Assembly: GCF_000980885.2 (NCBI RefSeq)
Contig: NZ_LBDA02000067.1
Span: 27,955-91,954, forward strand
Source: Streptomyces malaysiense
GTDB lineage: Bacteria; Actinomycetota; Actinomycetes; Streptomycetales; Streptomycetaceae
Direction of reading: 5' to 3'
DNA: 64,000 nucleotides
In this document: positions 32,870-42,050 of the stretch, piece after piece
Numbering within the stretch: the stretch's first letter is position 1
Layout: the number at the start of each line of letters is the position of its first letter
Position numbers and translations under genes: made by a program
The notes under the pieces: model-generated
The model's database searches: none
What the model was told of the DNA's origin: nothing
Seen by the model: the letters and a program-made list of their open reading frames with translations, nothing else

Positions 32870-35077
32870 TCAGCCCTTCACGGGCTGGGTCAGGTCGTAG
32901 AAGGTGGCCGAGCCCACGGTCACCTTCTTGAAGCCGGCCTGGACCCAGGAGCTGATCTGCGAGCCGGTGCCGCTGCCGCCACCGCGCCCGGCGCCCGCTC
33001 CGCCGCCCATGCCGCCGCCGGCGATGAAGTAGTGGATCCTGCCGTCGGCCACGTACTTCTTGAACTGCGCGAGCGTCGGCGACGGGTCGGTGCCGTTGAA
33101 GCCGCCGATCGCCATCACCGGGTCACCGGTCGCGAGTTGGTAGCTGGCCGCGTTCTGGGAGCCGATGGACGCGGCGACCCAGGTGTATCGGGAGGCGTCC
33201 TTCTCCAGCAGCGCCCTGGCCGCCGAGCCGACGTCCGCGCCGTTCAGCAGGCCGCCGAAGCCGCCACCGCCCTCGCGGGTGCGGGCACCGCCCGGGAAGC
33301 CGCCGGCGAGGTCACCGCCGAGGCCCGGGACCCCGTTCCCGTTCCGCCCGCCCGGCATGCCCTGACCCCCGCCCGGCACGCCCTGACCGCCGCCGGGCAC
33401 GCCTTGCCGGCCCTGCTGCCCCTGCTGGCCCTGCTGCCCCTGCGTCCGTCCGCCGCCGAGGCCGCCCCGGGGACCGCCGGTCCGGCCGCCGCCCGGACCC
33501 CGGCCGCCGAAGCCCATCATGCTCGCGCCCGCGGGGCCCGCCGTCGGGATGGAGCCCTCGTGCCCGGTGTCCACCGTGCTCAGGGTGTAGGCGGTGGGAC
33601 CGGCCAGCGCGGCGGCCAGGGCGAGGGCCGCCGCCCCGAGGGCGAGGGGCCGGGCGAGGCGCCCGGCGAAGATCAGGCCGAGGGCCGCCACCAGACCGCC
33701 GATCAGGACCAGCCACTTCAGCCAGGGGAGGTAGGACGGTGTGCGGTGGAGCAGCACATAGCCCCAGGCCGCGGCCGCCACCACGGAGGCGGCGAGCGCG
33801 AGCGACGCCCACACCTCCTGGCGCCGCTCCCACAGCAGCCCGGCGCCCATGCCGACGACCGCCGCGAGATAGGGGGCGAGCGCCACGGTGTAGTACTGGT
33901 GGAAGATGCCCGCCATGTAGCTGAACACCGCCATGGTCATCAGCAGGGATCCGCCCCAGACCAGCAACGAGGAGCGGGTGACCGAGGTACGCCCCAGTCT
34001 GCGGGTCGCCACCAGCCCCGCCACCAGCAGGACCAGCGCGGCGGGCAGCAGCCAGGAGATCTGGCCGCCGATTTCGGAGCCGAACATACGGCTCCAGCCG
34101 GTCTCCCCCCACATCCCGCCGCCGGCGCCGCCCCCGGGGCCCCCGCCCCCGCCGACGCTGCCGGTCTCGTCGCCGCTGAGCCGGCCGAACCCGTTGTAGC
34201 CGAAGGTCAGTTCCAGGAAGCTGTTGTGCTGCGAACCGCCGATGTACGGACGGGACGCCGCCGGCCACAGCTCGACGATCGCCACCCACCAGCCCCCGGA
34301 CACCACCAACGCGAGGGTGGCGGCGACCAGTTGTCCGAGGCGCTTCTTCAGCGGCACCGGCGCGCACACCGCGTACACCAGAGCGAGCGGCGGCAGGATC
34401 AGGAACGCCTGGAGCGTCTTGGCGAGGAACGCGAGGCCGATCGCGACCCCGGCCCACACCAGCCACCGGGTCCGGCCGTCCTCCAGCGCCCGTACGACGA
34501 GGTAGCAGGCCAGCGACATCAGCAGGGCCAGCATGGCGTCCGGATTGTCGAACCGGAACATCAGCGCCGCGACCGGGGTGAGCGCGAGCACCGCGCCCGC
34601 GATCAGACCGGCCGCGGGGCCGCCGCGGCGGCGCACGGCGGCGTACACGACGGCCACGGTCGCCACGCCCATCAGCACCTCGGGCACGAGGATCGCCCAG
34701 GAGTCCAGGCCGAAGATCCGCACCGACAGCTCCATCGGCCACAGCGAGGCGGGGGGCTTGTCGACGGTGATGGCGTTGCCCGCGTCCAGCGACCCGAAGA
34801 ACAGCGCCTTCCAGGACTTGCTGCCCGCCTGGACGGCCGCCGCGTAGAAGGAGTTGGCGTAGCCGGAGGCGCTCAGGTCGTACAGGTAGAGCAGCAGGGT
34901 GGCGGCGAGCAGCCCGAGGAAGGCGGGGCGCGCCCAGCGGGGGTCCTCGGGACGGCCGCGCCAGAGACGGTGCGGGAGGGGCGGCCGGGGCGCGGCGGCG
35001 GCCGGGGGCGGCCCCGCCGCGGTCGTGGCGCCCGGCCCCTCGGACGCGTCGAGCGGGCGGTCGTAGGAGGTGCTCAT
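32870..35077 (-). CDS. GT39/ArnT-like polyprenyl-linked glycosyltransferase
   Basis: Integral membrane enzyme of 735 aa. N-terminal PMT_2 region with the first-loop acidic motif near DAGNAITVDKPPASLWPMEL (the conserved Asp) and about ten helices. Gly-rich loops (GGGGPGGGAGGG; GQQGQQGQQGRQG) interrupt it, and a C-terminal extracellular domain has YTWVAASIGSQNAASYQ and KKVTVGSATFYDL. It uses polyprenyl-phosphate sugar as donor to glycosylate envelope polymer, lipid or protein. The ATG at 35077 overlaps the GT2-GtrA stop by 4 bp; the upstream enzyme probably makes the lipid-linked sugar. Last gene of the operon that starts with the two-component pair. Confidence 0.88.
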   Translation of the reverse strand: MSTSYDRPLDASEGPGATTAAGPPPAAAAPRPPLPHRLWRGRPEDPRWARPAFLGLLAATLLLYLYDLSASGYANSFYAAAVQAGSKSWKALFFGSLDAGNAITVDKPPASLWPMELSVRIFGLDSWAILVPEVLMGVATVAVVYAAVRRRGGPAAGLIAGAVLALTPVAALMFRFDNPDAMLALLMSLACYLVVRALEDGRTRWLVWAGVAIGLAFLAKTLQAFLILPPLALVYAVCAPVPLKKRLGQLVAATLALVVSGGWWVAIVELWPAASRPYIGGSQHNSFLELTFGYNGFGRLSGDETGSVGGGGGPGGGAGGGMWGETGWSRMFGSEIGGQISWLLPAALVLLVAGLVATRRLGRTSVTRSSLLVWGGSLLMTMAVFSYMAGIFHQYYTVALAPYLAAVVGMGAGLLWERRQEVWASLALAASVVAAAAWGYVLLHRTPSYLPWLKWLVLIGGLVAALGLIFAGRLARPLALGAAALALAAALAGPTAYTLSTVDTGHEGSIPTAGPAGASMMGFGGRGPGGGRTGGPRGGLGGGRTQGQQGQQGQQGRQGVPGGGQGVPGGGQGMPGGRNGNGVPGLGGDLAGGFPGGARTREGGGGFGGLLNGADVGSAARALLEKDASRYTWVAASIGSQNAASYQLATGDPVMAIGGFNGTDPSPTLAQFKKYVADGRIHYFIAGGGMGGGAGAGRGGGSGTGSQISSWVQAGFKKVTVGSATFYDLTQPVKG

Positions 35078-36369
35078 CGGGACCCTTCGGAGATTTCGGT
35101 GTCGGTGTCGTACGGCTGCCGCTGGTCCGGGAACACCCAGGCGCGGAAGAGCAGGAACCGCAGTACGGTCGCGGCGAGGTTGGCGGTGACGAGGACCGCC
35201 AGTTCGGTGGAGTGCGCGGGCCGGCCGCCGGCCGCGCCGAGGGCGGCCAGGGAACCGCTGGTCAGGGCGAGTCCGATGGCGAAGACCACCAGGCCCTGCG
35301 CCTGATGGCGGACCGCGCCGCCCCGGCCGCGCACCCCGAAGGTGAGCCGGCGGTTGGCGGCCGTGTTGGCGACGGCCGAGAGCAGCAGCGCGAGGCCGTT
35401 GGCGAGCTGCGGCCCGCAGAACTCCCGGAAGCCGCTGTAGAGCAGCAGGTAGAAGAGGGTCGACAGCAGGCCGACCGCGCAGAAGCCGATCAGCTGGCGG
35501 GCCAGGCCCTTGGGCACGCCGGCCAGCTCGCGGTCGCGCGGGTCGTCGCCGAAGGGCCGGGCGAGCAGGTCCAGCGGCAGCGAACCGGTGGCGAGCGCCC
35601 GGCCGATCCGCCAGACGCCCTTGAGGTCGTCGGTCGCGGTGCGCACGATGTGCACGGTGGAGTCGGGGTCGTCCACCCAGTCGACCGGCACCTCGTGGAT
35701 CCGGAGCCCGGCCCGCTCGGCGAGCACCAGCATCTCGGTGTCGAAGAACCAGCCGGTGTCCTCCACCAGCGGCAGCAGCACCCGCGCCACATCGCCCCTG
35801 ATGGCCTTGAACCCGCACTGCGCGTCCGAGAACCGGGCCTGGAGCGAGCCGCGCAGGATCAGGTTGTACGCCCGGCTGATCAGCTCGCGCTTGGGGCCGC
35901 GCACGACCCGGGAGGACCGGGCGAGGCGGGAGCCGATCGCAAGGTCCGAGTGGCCGGAGATCAGCGGTGCGACCAGCGGCAGCAGGGCGTTGAGGTCGGT
36001 GGAGAGATCGACGTCCATATAGGCGAGGACCGGCGCGTCCGACGCGGACCACACGGTGCGCAGCGCGCGGCCGCGGCCCTTCTGCTCCAGCCGTACGACG
36101 CCCACCCCGGGCAGCTCCGCCGCCAGCCGCGCCGCGACCAGCGGGGTGCTGTCGGTGGAGGCGTTGTCCGCGACGGTGATGCGGAAGGCGTACGGGAAGG
36201 TGCGCGTCAGGTGCTCGTGCAGCCTGCGCACGCACGGCTGGAGGTCCTGCTCCTCGTTGTAGACGGGGATCACCACGTCCAGGACAGCCGTGCCGGCTGC
36301 CGAGGCCGGCAGGTGCTCCCGGGCCGGCAGGGTGCCGGGGGGCGAGTCGGGAGAAGAGTCGGTTCGCAT
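35074..36369 (-). CDS. GT2 polyprenyl-phosphate glycosyltransferase fused to GtrA-like membrane domain
   Basis: 431 aa. The N-terminal GT2 domain (about 28-260) resembles dolichyl-phosphate glucosyl/mannosyltransferase: LDVVIPVYNEEQDLQPCV, VADNASTDSTPLVA, YMDVDLSTDLNALLPLV (Asp-x-Asp metal site) and FKAIRGDVARVLLPLV. The C-terminal GtrA-like four-helix domain (about 300-415) has LIGFCAVGLLSTLFYLLLY and FLLFRAWVF and may flip or anchor the lipid sugar. It stands 14 bp after the kinase and overlaps the GT39 gene by ATGA, so it supplies that enzyme with donor. Confidence 0.9.
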   Translation of the reverse strand: MRTDSSPDSPPGTLPAREHLPASAAGTAVLDVVIPVYNEEQDLQPCVRRLHEHLTRTFPYAFRITVADNASTDSTPLVAARLAAELPGVGVVRLEQKGRGRALRTVWSASDAPVLAYMDVDLSTDLNALLPLVAPLISGHSDLAIGSRLARSSRVVRGPKRELISRAYNLILRGSLQARFSDAQCGFKAIRGDVARVLLPLVEDTGWFFDTEMLVLAERAGLRIHEVPVDWVDDPDSTVHIVRTATDDLKGVWRIGRALATGSLPLDLLARPFGDDPRDRELAGVPKGLARQLIGFCAVGLLSTLFYLLLYSGFREFCGPQLANGLALLLSAVANTAANRRLTFGVRGRGGAVRHQAQGLVVFAIGLALTSGSLAALGAAGGRPAHSTELAVLVTANLAATVLRFLLFRAWVFPDQRQPYDTDTEISEGSR

Positions 36370-36383
36370 GGAACCGACTCTCG

Positions 36384-38072
36384 TCAAGCGCCCTGTCGCA
36401 TCGATGTGGTGGTGCTGTGGTACGGCTGTGAGTATGAACTCGCTTGATGCAAAGGGGAGTTGTCGTCGGCGGCGGCGTCGGGACCGGGGACGGACCGGGT
36501 GTCGAGAGCGGGCAGGCACACGGTGAAGACCGTCCTGCCGGGCGCGCTCTCCACGCTCACCGAGCCGTCGTGCGCCGTCGCGACGGCCCACACGATGGCG
36601 AGCCCGAGCCCGGTGGAGCCGGTCGCCCGCGACCGGGCCGAGTCGCCGCGGGCGAACCGCTCGAAGACATGCGGCAGCAGATCGGCCGGAATCCCCGGCC
36701 CGTCGTCCTCGACGTCCACGCACACCCACGGACCCTGCCGGCGCACCCGCGCGGTGACGGTCGTACCGGGCGGGGTGTGGCGCCGGGCGTTGGCCAGCAG
36801 GTTGACCAGGATCTGCTGGAGCCGGGCGGAGTCCGCGCGGACCGGAGCGGGCTCGGCGGGCAGCGCGAGCCGCCAGGTGTGGTCCCGGCCGGCCGCGCGG
36901 GCGTCGCTGACGGTGTCGACCACGAGCGGGACCAGATCGGTGCGCCCGAACTCCAGCGGCCGGCCGGCGTCCAGGCGGGCGAGCAGCAGCAGGTCCTCCA
37001 CCAGCAGGGTCATCCGCCCGGCCTCGGACTCGATCCGCCCGAGGGCGTGCCGGGTGTCGGGGCCGACCTGCTCGTGTCCGCGCCGGGTCAGTTCGGCGTA
37101 GCCGAGGATGGAGGAGAGGGGGGTACGGAGTTCATGGCTGGCGTCGGCGACGAACCGCCGTACCCGCGTCTCGCTCTGCTGCCGGGCCTCCAGGGCGCCG
37201 CGGACATGGTCGAGCATCCGGTTCAGCGCGGCGCCGACCTGTCCGACCTCGGTGTGCGGATCGCACTCGGCGTCCGGGACGCGTTCGCTGAGGTTCACCT
37301 CGCCGGTGTGCAGCGGCAGTTCGGCGACCCGGGTGGCGGTGGCGGCGACCCTGCGCAGCGGGCGGGTGGCCACGCTGACGATGACGGTCCCGGCGAGGCA
37401 GGCGGCGAGCAGCCCGGCGGCGGTGACACAGACCTCGACGAGGATCAGGGTGTTGATGATGCCGTCGGTGTCGTCGGTCGGAATGGCCACGTAGAAGGAG
37501 CCGTTGGGCCCGGTGACGTACTCGGCCCGGTAGCTGCCGAGGCCGGGGAGGCCGAGGGTGCGCGGGCGCGGGTCCTCGGACAAGCCGCCGAGGGCCGCGA
37601 GCTGTGCGGCGTCGAGGTCGTGGGCGCTCAGGTACGGCGCCGACTTCGACTTGCGGCCCACCTTGCCCTCGGTCGCGGTACCGCCGCTCGCCACGGCCAC
37701 GACCGTGTACTGCGGCTGCGGGGCCAGGGCGACGAACCTGCCCAGCTCCATGCCCGTGGAGGTTTGTCCGCCGCCGGGTCCGCCGGGCCCCCCGCCCTGC
37801 CCCGGCGGGGCGAAGGCACCGGAGGCCCGCTTGCCGACGTCGTCCAGCCGGGCGTCCAGCTGGGCGTACAGGTGCAAGCGCAGGGCCACGGTGGTCACGG
37901 TGCCGATCACCGCGCAGACGACGGCGATCAGGACGACGGAGGCGACGACGAGACGGGTGCGCAGGGTGCGGGAGGAGCGGGAGGAGCGGAACGGCCGCGG
38001 AGTGGAACGCCGCGTCCGTCGTACCGGGTTCGACCGGGCCGCGGGTCGGGGCCCGGCTGGTCCGCCCATCAC
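36384..38072 (-). CDS. Two-component sensor histidine kinase (OmpR partner class)
   Basis: 562 aa. Arg-rich cytoplasmic N-terminus, helix at about 40-65, extracellular domain of about 150 residues with a Gly/Pro-rich loop, second helix, HAMP (RPLRRVAATATRVAEL), HisKA with the phospho-His in DASHELRTPLSSILGYAEL, N box NLLANARRHTPPG, G1 VEDDGPGIP, F box FERFARGD and G2 TGLGLAIVWAV. All catalytic residues are intact. It starts by GTG overlapping the regulator stop (GTGA); ATG 38069 is an alternative. The glycosyltransferase genes follow closely, so the system probably responds to envelope state. Confidence 0.92.
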   Translation of the reverse strand: MMGGPAGPRPAARSNPVRRTRRSTPRPFRSSRSSRTLRTRLVVASVVLIAVVCAVIGTVTTVALRLHLYAQLDARLDDVGKRASGAFAPPGQGGGPGGPGGGQTSTGMELGRFVALAPQPQYTVVAVASGGTATEGKVGRKSKSAPYLSAHDLDAAQLAALGGLSEDPRPRTLGLPGLGSYRAEYVTGPNGSFYVAIPTDDTDGIINTLILVEVCVTAAGLLAACLAGTVIVSVATRPLRRVAATATRVAELPLHTGEVNLSERVPDAECDPHTEVGQVGAALNRMLDHVRGALEARQQSETRVRRFVADASHELRTPLSSILGYAELTRRGHEQVGPDTRHALGRIESEAGRMTLLVEDLLLLARLDAGRPLEFGRTDLVPLVVDTVSDARAAGRDHTWRLALPAEPAPVRADSARLQQILVNLLANARRHTPPGTTVTARVRRQGPWVCVDVEDDGPGIPADLLPHVFERFARGDSARSRATGSTGLGLAIVWAVATAHDGSVSVESAPGRTVFTVCLPALDTRSVPGPDAAADDNSPLHQASSYSQPYHSTTTSMRQGA

Positions 38073-38806
38073 ACGGCGGGCTTGATCAGGTAACCGGCGC
38101 CGCGCCGGGTGTGGATCATGGGCTCGCGTCCGGCGTCGATCTTCCGGCGCAGGTACGAGATGTACAGCTCGACCACGTTGGCCTGGCCGCCGAAGTCGTA
38201 CGACCAGACGCGGTCCAGGATCTGCGCCTTGCTGAGCACGCGCCGCGGGTTGCGCATGAGGAAGCGCAGCAGCTCGAACTCGGTGGCGGTGAGGTGGATG
38301 GAGTCACTGCCCCGCGTCACCTCGTGGCTGTCCTCGTCCAGGGTGAGGTCGCCCACCACCAGCACGGACTCGGAGCGCCGGTCGGTCGCCCCGGACCTGC
38401 GGATCAGTCCGCGCAGCCGGGCGACGACCTCCTCCAGGCTGAACGGCTTGGTCACGTAGTCGTCGCCACCGGCGGTGAGCCCGGCGATCCGGTCCTCCAC
38501 CGCGTCCTTGGCGGTCAGGAACAGCACCGGTACGTCCGGCAGTTCACGGCGCAGCCGGCCGAGGACGGCCAGCCCGTCCATGTCCGGCAGCATCATGTCG
38601 AGGACGACGGCGTCGGGGCGGAACTCGCGGGCCGCCTGGAGGGCGCCCTGCCCGTCCGTCGCGCTTCTGATCTGCCAGCCCTCGTAGCGAAGGGCCATGC
38701 TCAGCAGTTCGGTGATCGACGTCTCGTCGTCGACCACCAGCACGCGGACGGGGCTGCCGTCCGGCCTCAGCAGTTCGGTGCGCCCCTGAGGGGAGGTCGT
38801 GGTCAT
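38069..38806 (-). CDS. OmpR-family response regulator
   Basis: 245 aa. Receiver: VLVVDDETSI with acidic pair, phospho-Asp in VVLDMMLPDMDG, Thr in FLTAKD and Lys in YVTKPFSLEE. Winged helix: LTATEFELLRFLMRNPRRVL, DRVWSYDFGGQANVVELYI, RGAGYLIKP. ATG at 38806. The next 26 upstream codons are open but lack similarity. On the reverse strand upstream there are GTTTC/GAAAC and CTGAG/CTCAG inverted elements (about 38840-38890) that may be its own binding sites. First gene of a four-gene operon with kinase, GT2-GtrA and GT39. Confidence 0.92.
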   Translation of the reverse strand: MTTTSPQGRTELLRPDGSPVRVLVVDDETSITELLSMALRYEGWQIRSATDGQGALQAAREFRPDAVVLDMMLPDMDGLAVLGRLRRELPDVPVLFLTAKDAVEDRIAGLTAGGDDYVTKPFSLEEVVARLRGLIRRSGATDRRSESVLVVGDLTLDEDSHEVTRGSDSIHLTATEFELLRFLMRNPRRVLSKAQILDRVWSYDFGGQANVVELYISYLRRKIDAGREPMIHTRRGAGYLIKPAV

Positions 38807-38907
38807 GGCGGCCACACTGTCGGGGCCCTCTGAGAGGAGCGTTTCACCAGTCTTGGTTTTTCCTGAGAAACACACAGCCACCACTCAGACAACGCCTGGG
38901 TGGCCCC

Positions 38908-39780
38908 TCAGAACAGCCCGTCCTGCTCCTGCCGGAACTCGCGTACGGGCAGGTGGAGTTCATCGCCCTCCCGCGGCGAGGGCATGAGCCCCCACCCCCG
39001 CAACAGCCGGGTGTCGAGCACGACGACCCCGCGTCCGCGCACCGCCAGATGAAGATCGGGACCGGCGGCCGCGACCAGTTCCCCGCCGACGGCACCTCCG
39101 GGGACCAGCTCCACCACCTCGCCGAAGGCGGCCGGTACGCCGTCGAGCCCGAAGGCCTGGACATGATCGACCACTTCACAGGGCTCGGCCCGCAGGGACT
39201 CCGGCCACCGGGCGAGCTCGACGGCCCGCCGGTGCAGCGCGCGCACCTCGGCCGCCCGCTCCTCCCCCGTCCCCGGCAGCCTCGCCCGCACCGCCCGCTT
39301 CTGGGCGTACGCGATCCGGTCCGGCACGCCCAGCGCGGCCCGCAGCGTCTCCTCGGTACGCCGGGCCGCCATCAGGGGACCGGTCCCGAGCCAGCTGAAA
39401 CAGACCGCCCCCTGCTCCAGCAACCGCGCCGGCCCCCGCTCGACGGCCGTGATGCCGACCTTGACCAGGCCGGGACCGAACCAGGCGAGATACACCCGGT
39501 ACGGCCGGGGGTCGTCGGCGATGGTGTCGGCGGCCACGGAGTGCGCCCGGTCGAGCCGCGCGCACTCCTCGCACCGGGCGCCTGTGCCGCGCGGCGGCAC
39601 GGCCGCCCGCACCGGACACGCGTGCCCCCGCGCCCCCACGCAGACGCGCCCGCCCCCTTCCGGCACCGCGAACCCGACCCGCTTCCCCCACACCAGCGCG
39701 CTGCCCCGCCCGCCCTCCCAAGCGAGCACGAGCCCCTCGCCGGACCAGCGAAGCCCGGAGCATCTCCACATCTGTGCCAT
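38908..39780 (-). CDS. DUF2797-family protein
   Basis: Cytoplasmic protein of 290 aa. N-terminal Trp/Cys motif MWRCSGLRW, then a second cysteine group GHACPVRAAVPP and GARCEECARL, which together could bind zinc. Middle part YRVYLAWFGPGLVKVGITAV followed by ARLLEQGAVCFSWLGTG is the typical block of this family and resembles a GIY-YIG-like core (YLAW...KVGIT). The C-terminus gives barrel-like strands. The ATG at 39780 is preceded by TACCCT 8 nt earlier. No known function; divergent from an MFS gene. Confidence 0.75.
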   Translation of the reverse strand: MAQMWRCSGLRWSGEGLVLAWEGGRGSALVWGKRVGFAVPEGGGRVCVGARGHACPVRAAVPPRGTGARCEECARLDRAHSVAADTIADDPRPYRVYLAWFGPGLVKVGITAVERGPARLLEQGAVCFSWLGTGPLMAARRTEETLRAALGVPDRIAYAQKRAVRARLPGTGEERAAEVRALHRRAVELARWPESLRAEPCEVVDHVQAFGLDGVPAAFGEVVELVPGGAVGGELVAAAGPDLHLAVRGRGVVVLDTRLLRGWGLMPSPREGDELHLPVREFRQEQDGLF

Positions 39781-39981
39781 CACCGGTGAGGGTAGGTGGT
39801 GGGTCTGACATTGATGCTGACACTCGGGTTCCGGCGGGGACGGGACACGGCCACGGCAGTACGCGCACCGGCGGGGCGCCGGAAAATTCCGAGCGTCGCC
39901 GGCGGAGCGCGGGATAGCCTCCCCTGTCATCTCTCTCCGGGTCCCCGGTCGTCCGTTCCGCGAGCGTGGGAGGCATCAGCG

Positions 39982-41157
39982 TTGTCAGGCCGTTCCGCCG
40001 CCCGTCCGGCCGGGCTCGTCGGGCTTCTCCTCGCCCTGGCGGCCTCCGAGCTCGGGGACAGGCTGGTGCAGGTGGCGTACGCGCTGGTCGCGGTGCGCGC
40101 GGGTGCGACGACCTTCCTCGCCGCCGTGCTGGCCGCCCAGACGGTCCCGATCCTGGTGATCACCCCGCTCGTCAGCGCCCGGGGCTGGATCCGCTCGCGG
40201 ACGGCGTGGCGGGCCGGACTGATCGGGCAGGTGGCTGCGTTCGCCGTCGCGGCCGCGGCGGCGGACCACCGGACCGCCGTCCTGGCGTGCGTCTTGGCCG
40301 CCGCGTCCTGCGAGGCCCTGACGGTGCCGTTCTCCCGCTCGCTCCTGCACACGCTCAGTGACGGGCGGCAGGCCGACCTGGCCAGGTGGTGGAGCGTCTC
40401 GAAGGCGGGGGCCGGCGCCGCGGGCATGGTGCTGGCCGGTGTGGTGGTGGCCCTGTCCGGCGCGGCCCCGGCCTTCGCGCTGAACGCCCTGACCTTCCTG
40501 CTGGTGCTGGCCGTGGCCTGGTCACCGCGGGTCCCGGAGGACGGTACGACGGCGGCCCGTAGCGCCACCGCGGGGTTCCGCCGCCTGGTGGCCCCCGGAG
40601 CGTTCGGCGCCCTCGGCCTCCTCTGCGCGACCGCCATGCTGATCACCACCAGCCTGGAGGGCGTGTCGGGCCCCTTCATGCTGGCCCGGACACCGGGTTA
40701 CGACCCTCACGGGCTCGGCGTGGTGATGGCCTGCTGGGCCGTGGCCTCCATGATCGCGGCGGCCGTGACCCCACGCCGGCTCACCGGCGTTCGCGCACTC
40801 CTCCCGCTGTGCAACCTGCTGGTGGCCCTCGCGATCGGCCTCCCGAGTGTCGGTCTCCCGTTCTGGTCCGCCACCGTCGCCTTCGCCCTGGGCGGCATTG
40901 GGAACGGCGTCTTCAACCTCCTCCTCACCCGGATCATCTGGTCGGGCGTCCCGGCCGAGGGCCAGCCCCACGCCTGGGCCGCGTTCAACTGGATCCTGAA
41001 CGCCTCCCTGTTCCTGAGCTTCTCGGTGGGTCTCTTCCTCCGCCCCGGGCACACCCCGGCCCTCCTGGCGGCCGCCGCGGCCGTCTGCCTGCTCGCGGGC
41101 GGCGCGTATCTGCCGGCACTGGCCCGGACCCCGGAGGCGGCCCGCGGAATCACCTGA
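39982..41157 (+). CDS. MFS transporter, 12-helix type
   Basis: 391 aa, hydrophobic throughout with about twelve helices. Features: LLLALAASELGDRLVQVAYA, ALTVPFSRSLLHTLSDGRQ, KAGAGAAGMVLAGVVVAL and GGIGNGVFNLLLTRIIW. This is the ENTS/MdfA-like or arabinose-efflux-like class. Start by TTG at 39982, with GGGAGG 8 nt upstream; no ATG or GTG in frame gives a sensible start nearby. Substrate unknown. The 194 bp after it hold the promoter of the repeat-protein gene. Confidence 0.82.
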   Translation: MSGRSAARPAGLVGLLLALAASELGDRLVQVAYALVAVRAGATTFLAAVLAAQTVPILVITPLVSARGWIRSRTAWRAGLIGQVAAFAVAAAAADHRTAVLACVLAAASCEALTVPFSRSLLHTLSDGRQADLARWWSVSKAGAGAAGMVLAGVVVALSGAAPAFALNALTFLLVLAVAWSPRVPEDGTTAARSATAGFRRLVAPGAFGALGLLCATAMLITTSLEGVSGPFMLARTPGYDPHGLGVVMACWAVASMIAAAVTPRRLTGVRALLPLCNLLVALAIGLPSVGLPFWSATVAFALGGIGNGVFNLLLTRIIWSGVPAEGQPHAWAAFNWILNASLFLSFSVGLFLRPGHTPALLAAAAAVCLLAGGAYLPALARTPEAARGIT

Positions 41158-41351
41158 GCCGCGGATATCCGCCGTCGCGCCGGCTTACCTCTCTTGTACG
41201 GGTGAACGGCGGCACTCGTCGGAGAGGGTGACGCTCGCGGCAACACAGATTACTTATGCATGGTGCGGCCCGCCGAATGTGCCACGTTGGCTACCACGCA
41301 CCTCCGCACGATATTCGAACTCCGCGGCCCGGAACCTGAGGGGAAAGAACC

Positions 41352-41891
41352 TTGCGCAGAATCCAGCGAATTCTGATCGCCGCCGTCGCGGCGGGAAGCT
41401 TCACCGCTGCGGGCATGGGGGTCGCCTACGCGGGCGACTCGAACAGCCACAACTCGAACAGCTACAACGGTCCGACCTACACGTTCCTCGGACTCAACCT
41501 CCTGGGCGGCCAGACCCCTCAGACCCCCCAGACCCCTCAAACTCCTCAGACGCCTCAGACGCCTCAAACCCCCCAGACCCCGCAGCGCGTTGACCCTGGG
41601 AAATCGAGGGGGGGCGAATCCGGGCTGTCGGCCGAGGAACGAGGCGGCCACGGAGCGGCACAGACCCCGAACACGCCCAACACGCCCAACACCCCCAACA
41701 CCCCGAACACCCCGGGTGGTGGCAACACCCCCAACACGCCGAACACCCCCAACACCCCCAACACGCCCAACACGCCCAACACGCCCAACACGCCCAACAC
41801 GCCCAACACCCCGAACACACCCAACACCCCCAACACGCCCAACACCCCGAACACGCTGGGCCTTCTAAGCATTCTGACTGCCTTGCTGTAG
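41352..41891 (+). CDS. Secreted Thr-Pro-Gln/Thr-Pro-Asn repeat protein
   Basis: 179 aa; no homologue recognised. A clear Sec signal peptide (RRIQRILIAAVAAGSFTAAG and cleavage near AYA-GD) is followed by an Asn/Ser-rich stretch with NGPTYTFLGLNLLGG. Eight TPQ triplets, a charged linker (RVDPGKSRGGESGLSAEERG), five TPN, a TPGGGN insert, fourteen TPN and the hydrophobic end TLGLLSILTALL follow. The TTG start at 41352 has GAGGGGAAAG 6 nt before it. Codons for the repeats vary (ACC/ACG CCC/CCG AAC), so the protein repeat is kept by selection and not only by slippage. The hydrophobic end might anchor it. Convergent with a second TPN protein. Confidence 0.75.
   Translation: MRRIQRILIAAVAAGSFTAAGMGVAYAGDSNSHNSNSYNGPTYTFLGLNLLGGQTPQTPQTPQTPQTPQTPQTPQTPQRVDPGKSRGGESGLSAEERGGHGAAQTPNTPNTPNTPNTPNTPGGGNTPNTPNTPNTPNTPNTPNTPNTPNTPNTPNTPNTPNTPNTPNTLGLLSILTALL
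41514..41857. repeat. 9-bp coding repeats (TPQ block, then TPN block)
   Basis: Eight CAG-ACC-CCT-like units at 41514-41584 and nineteen AAC-ACN-CCN units at about 41664-41857. Changes by one unit keep the frame. The TPN block is the near inverse of the coding block of the gene at 42051-42407. Confidence 0.85.
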
Positions 41892-41993
41892 CCGACGTGT
41901 GGGGCTTTGAACCGTCCTCTGGACGACGAGCTGATCAAGGAATTGATTGAGTCGCGCCTTGAGCAGTCATTTCGTCATCCGTCGGAGCACGTG

Positions 41994-42039
41994 AACATGA
42001 TGAAGCCGCGCGAATAACGCTGCGCGGCTTCATCATGTT
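41994..42039. terminator. Bidirectional terminator between the two repeat-protein genes
   Basis: 18-bp perfect stem, core CATGATGAAGCCGCGC / GCGCGGCTTCATCATG, loop GAATAACGCT. It lies 103 bp after the first gene and 12 bp before the stop of the second. A 36-codon frame (TTG 41907 to TAA 42017; NRPLDDELIKELIESRLEQS onward) runs into the stem and may be a remnant. Confidence 0.85.
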
Positions 42040-42050
42040 GTCGAGCGCTG

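Noticed and set aside
39796..39981. N-terminal extension of the MFS gene to an upstream ATG
   Set aside because: The added 62 residues are basic noise crossing the divergent promoter; TTG 39982 has a good ribosome site.
41590..41868. Pro-Thr-Arg repeat frame overlapping the TPN gene
   Set aside because: Produced by shifting the 9-bp repeat one base; no signal peptide or ribosome site.
41494..41938. Reverse-strand GVLGVFGV and CWACWACW frames across the TPN array
   Set aside because: Any 9-bp array is open in several frames; these have no start signals or signal peptide.
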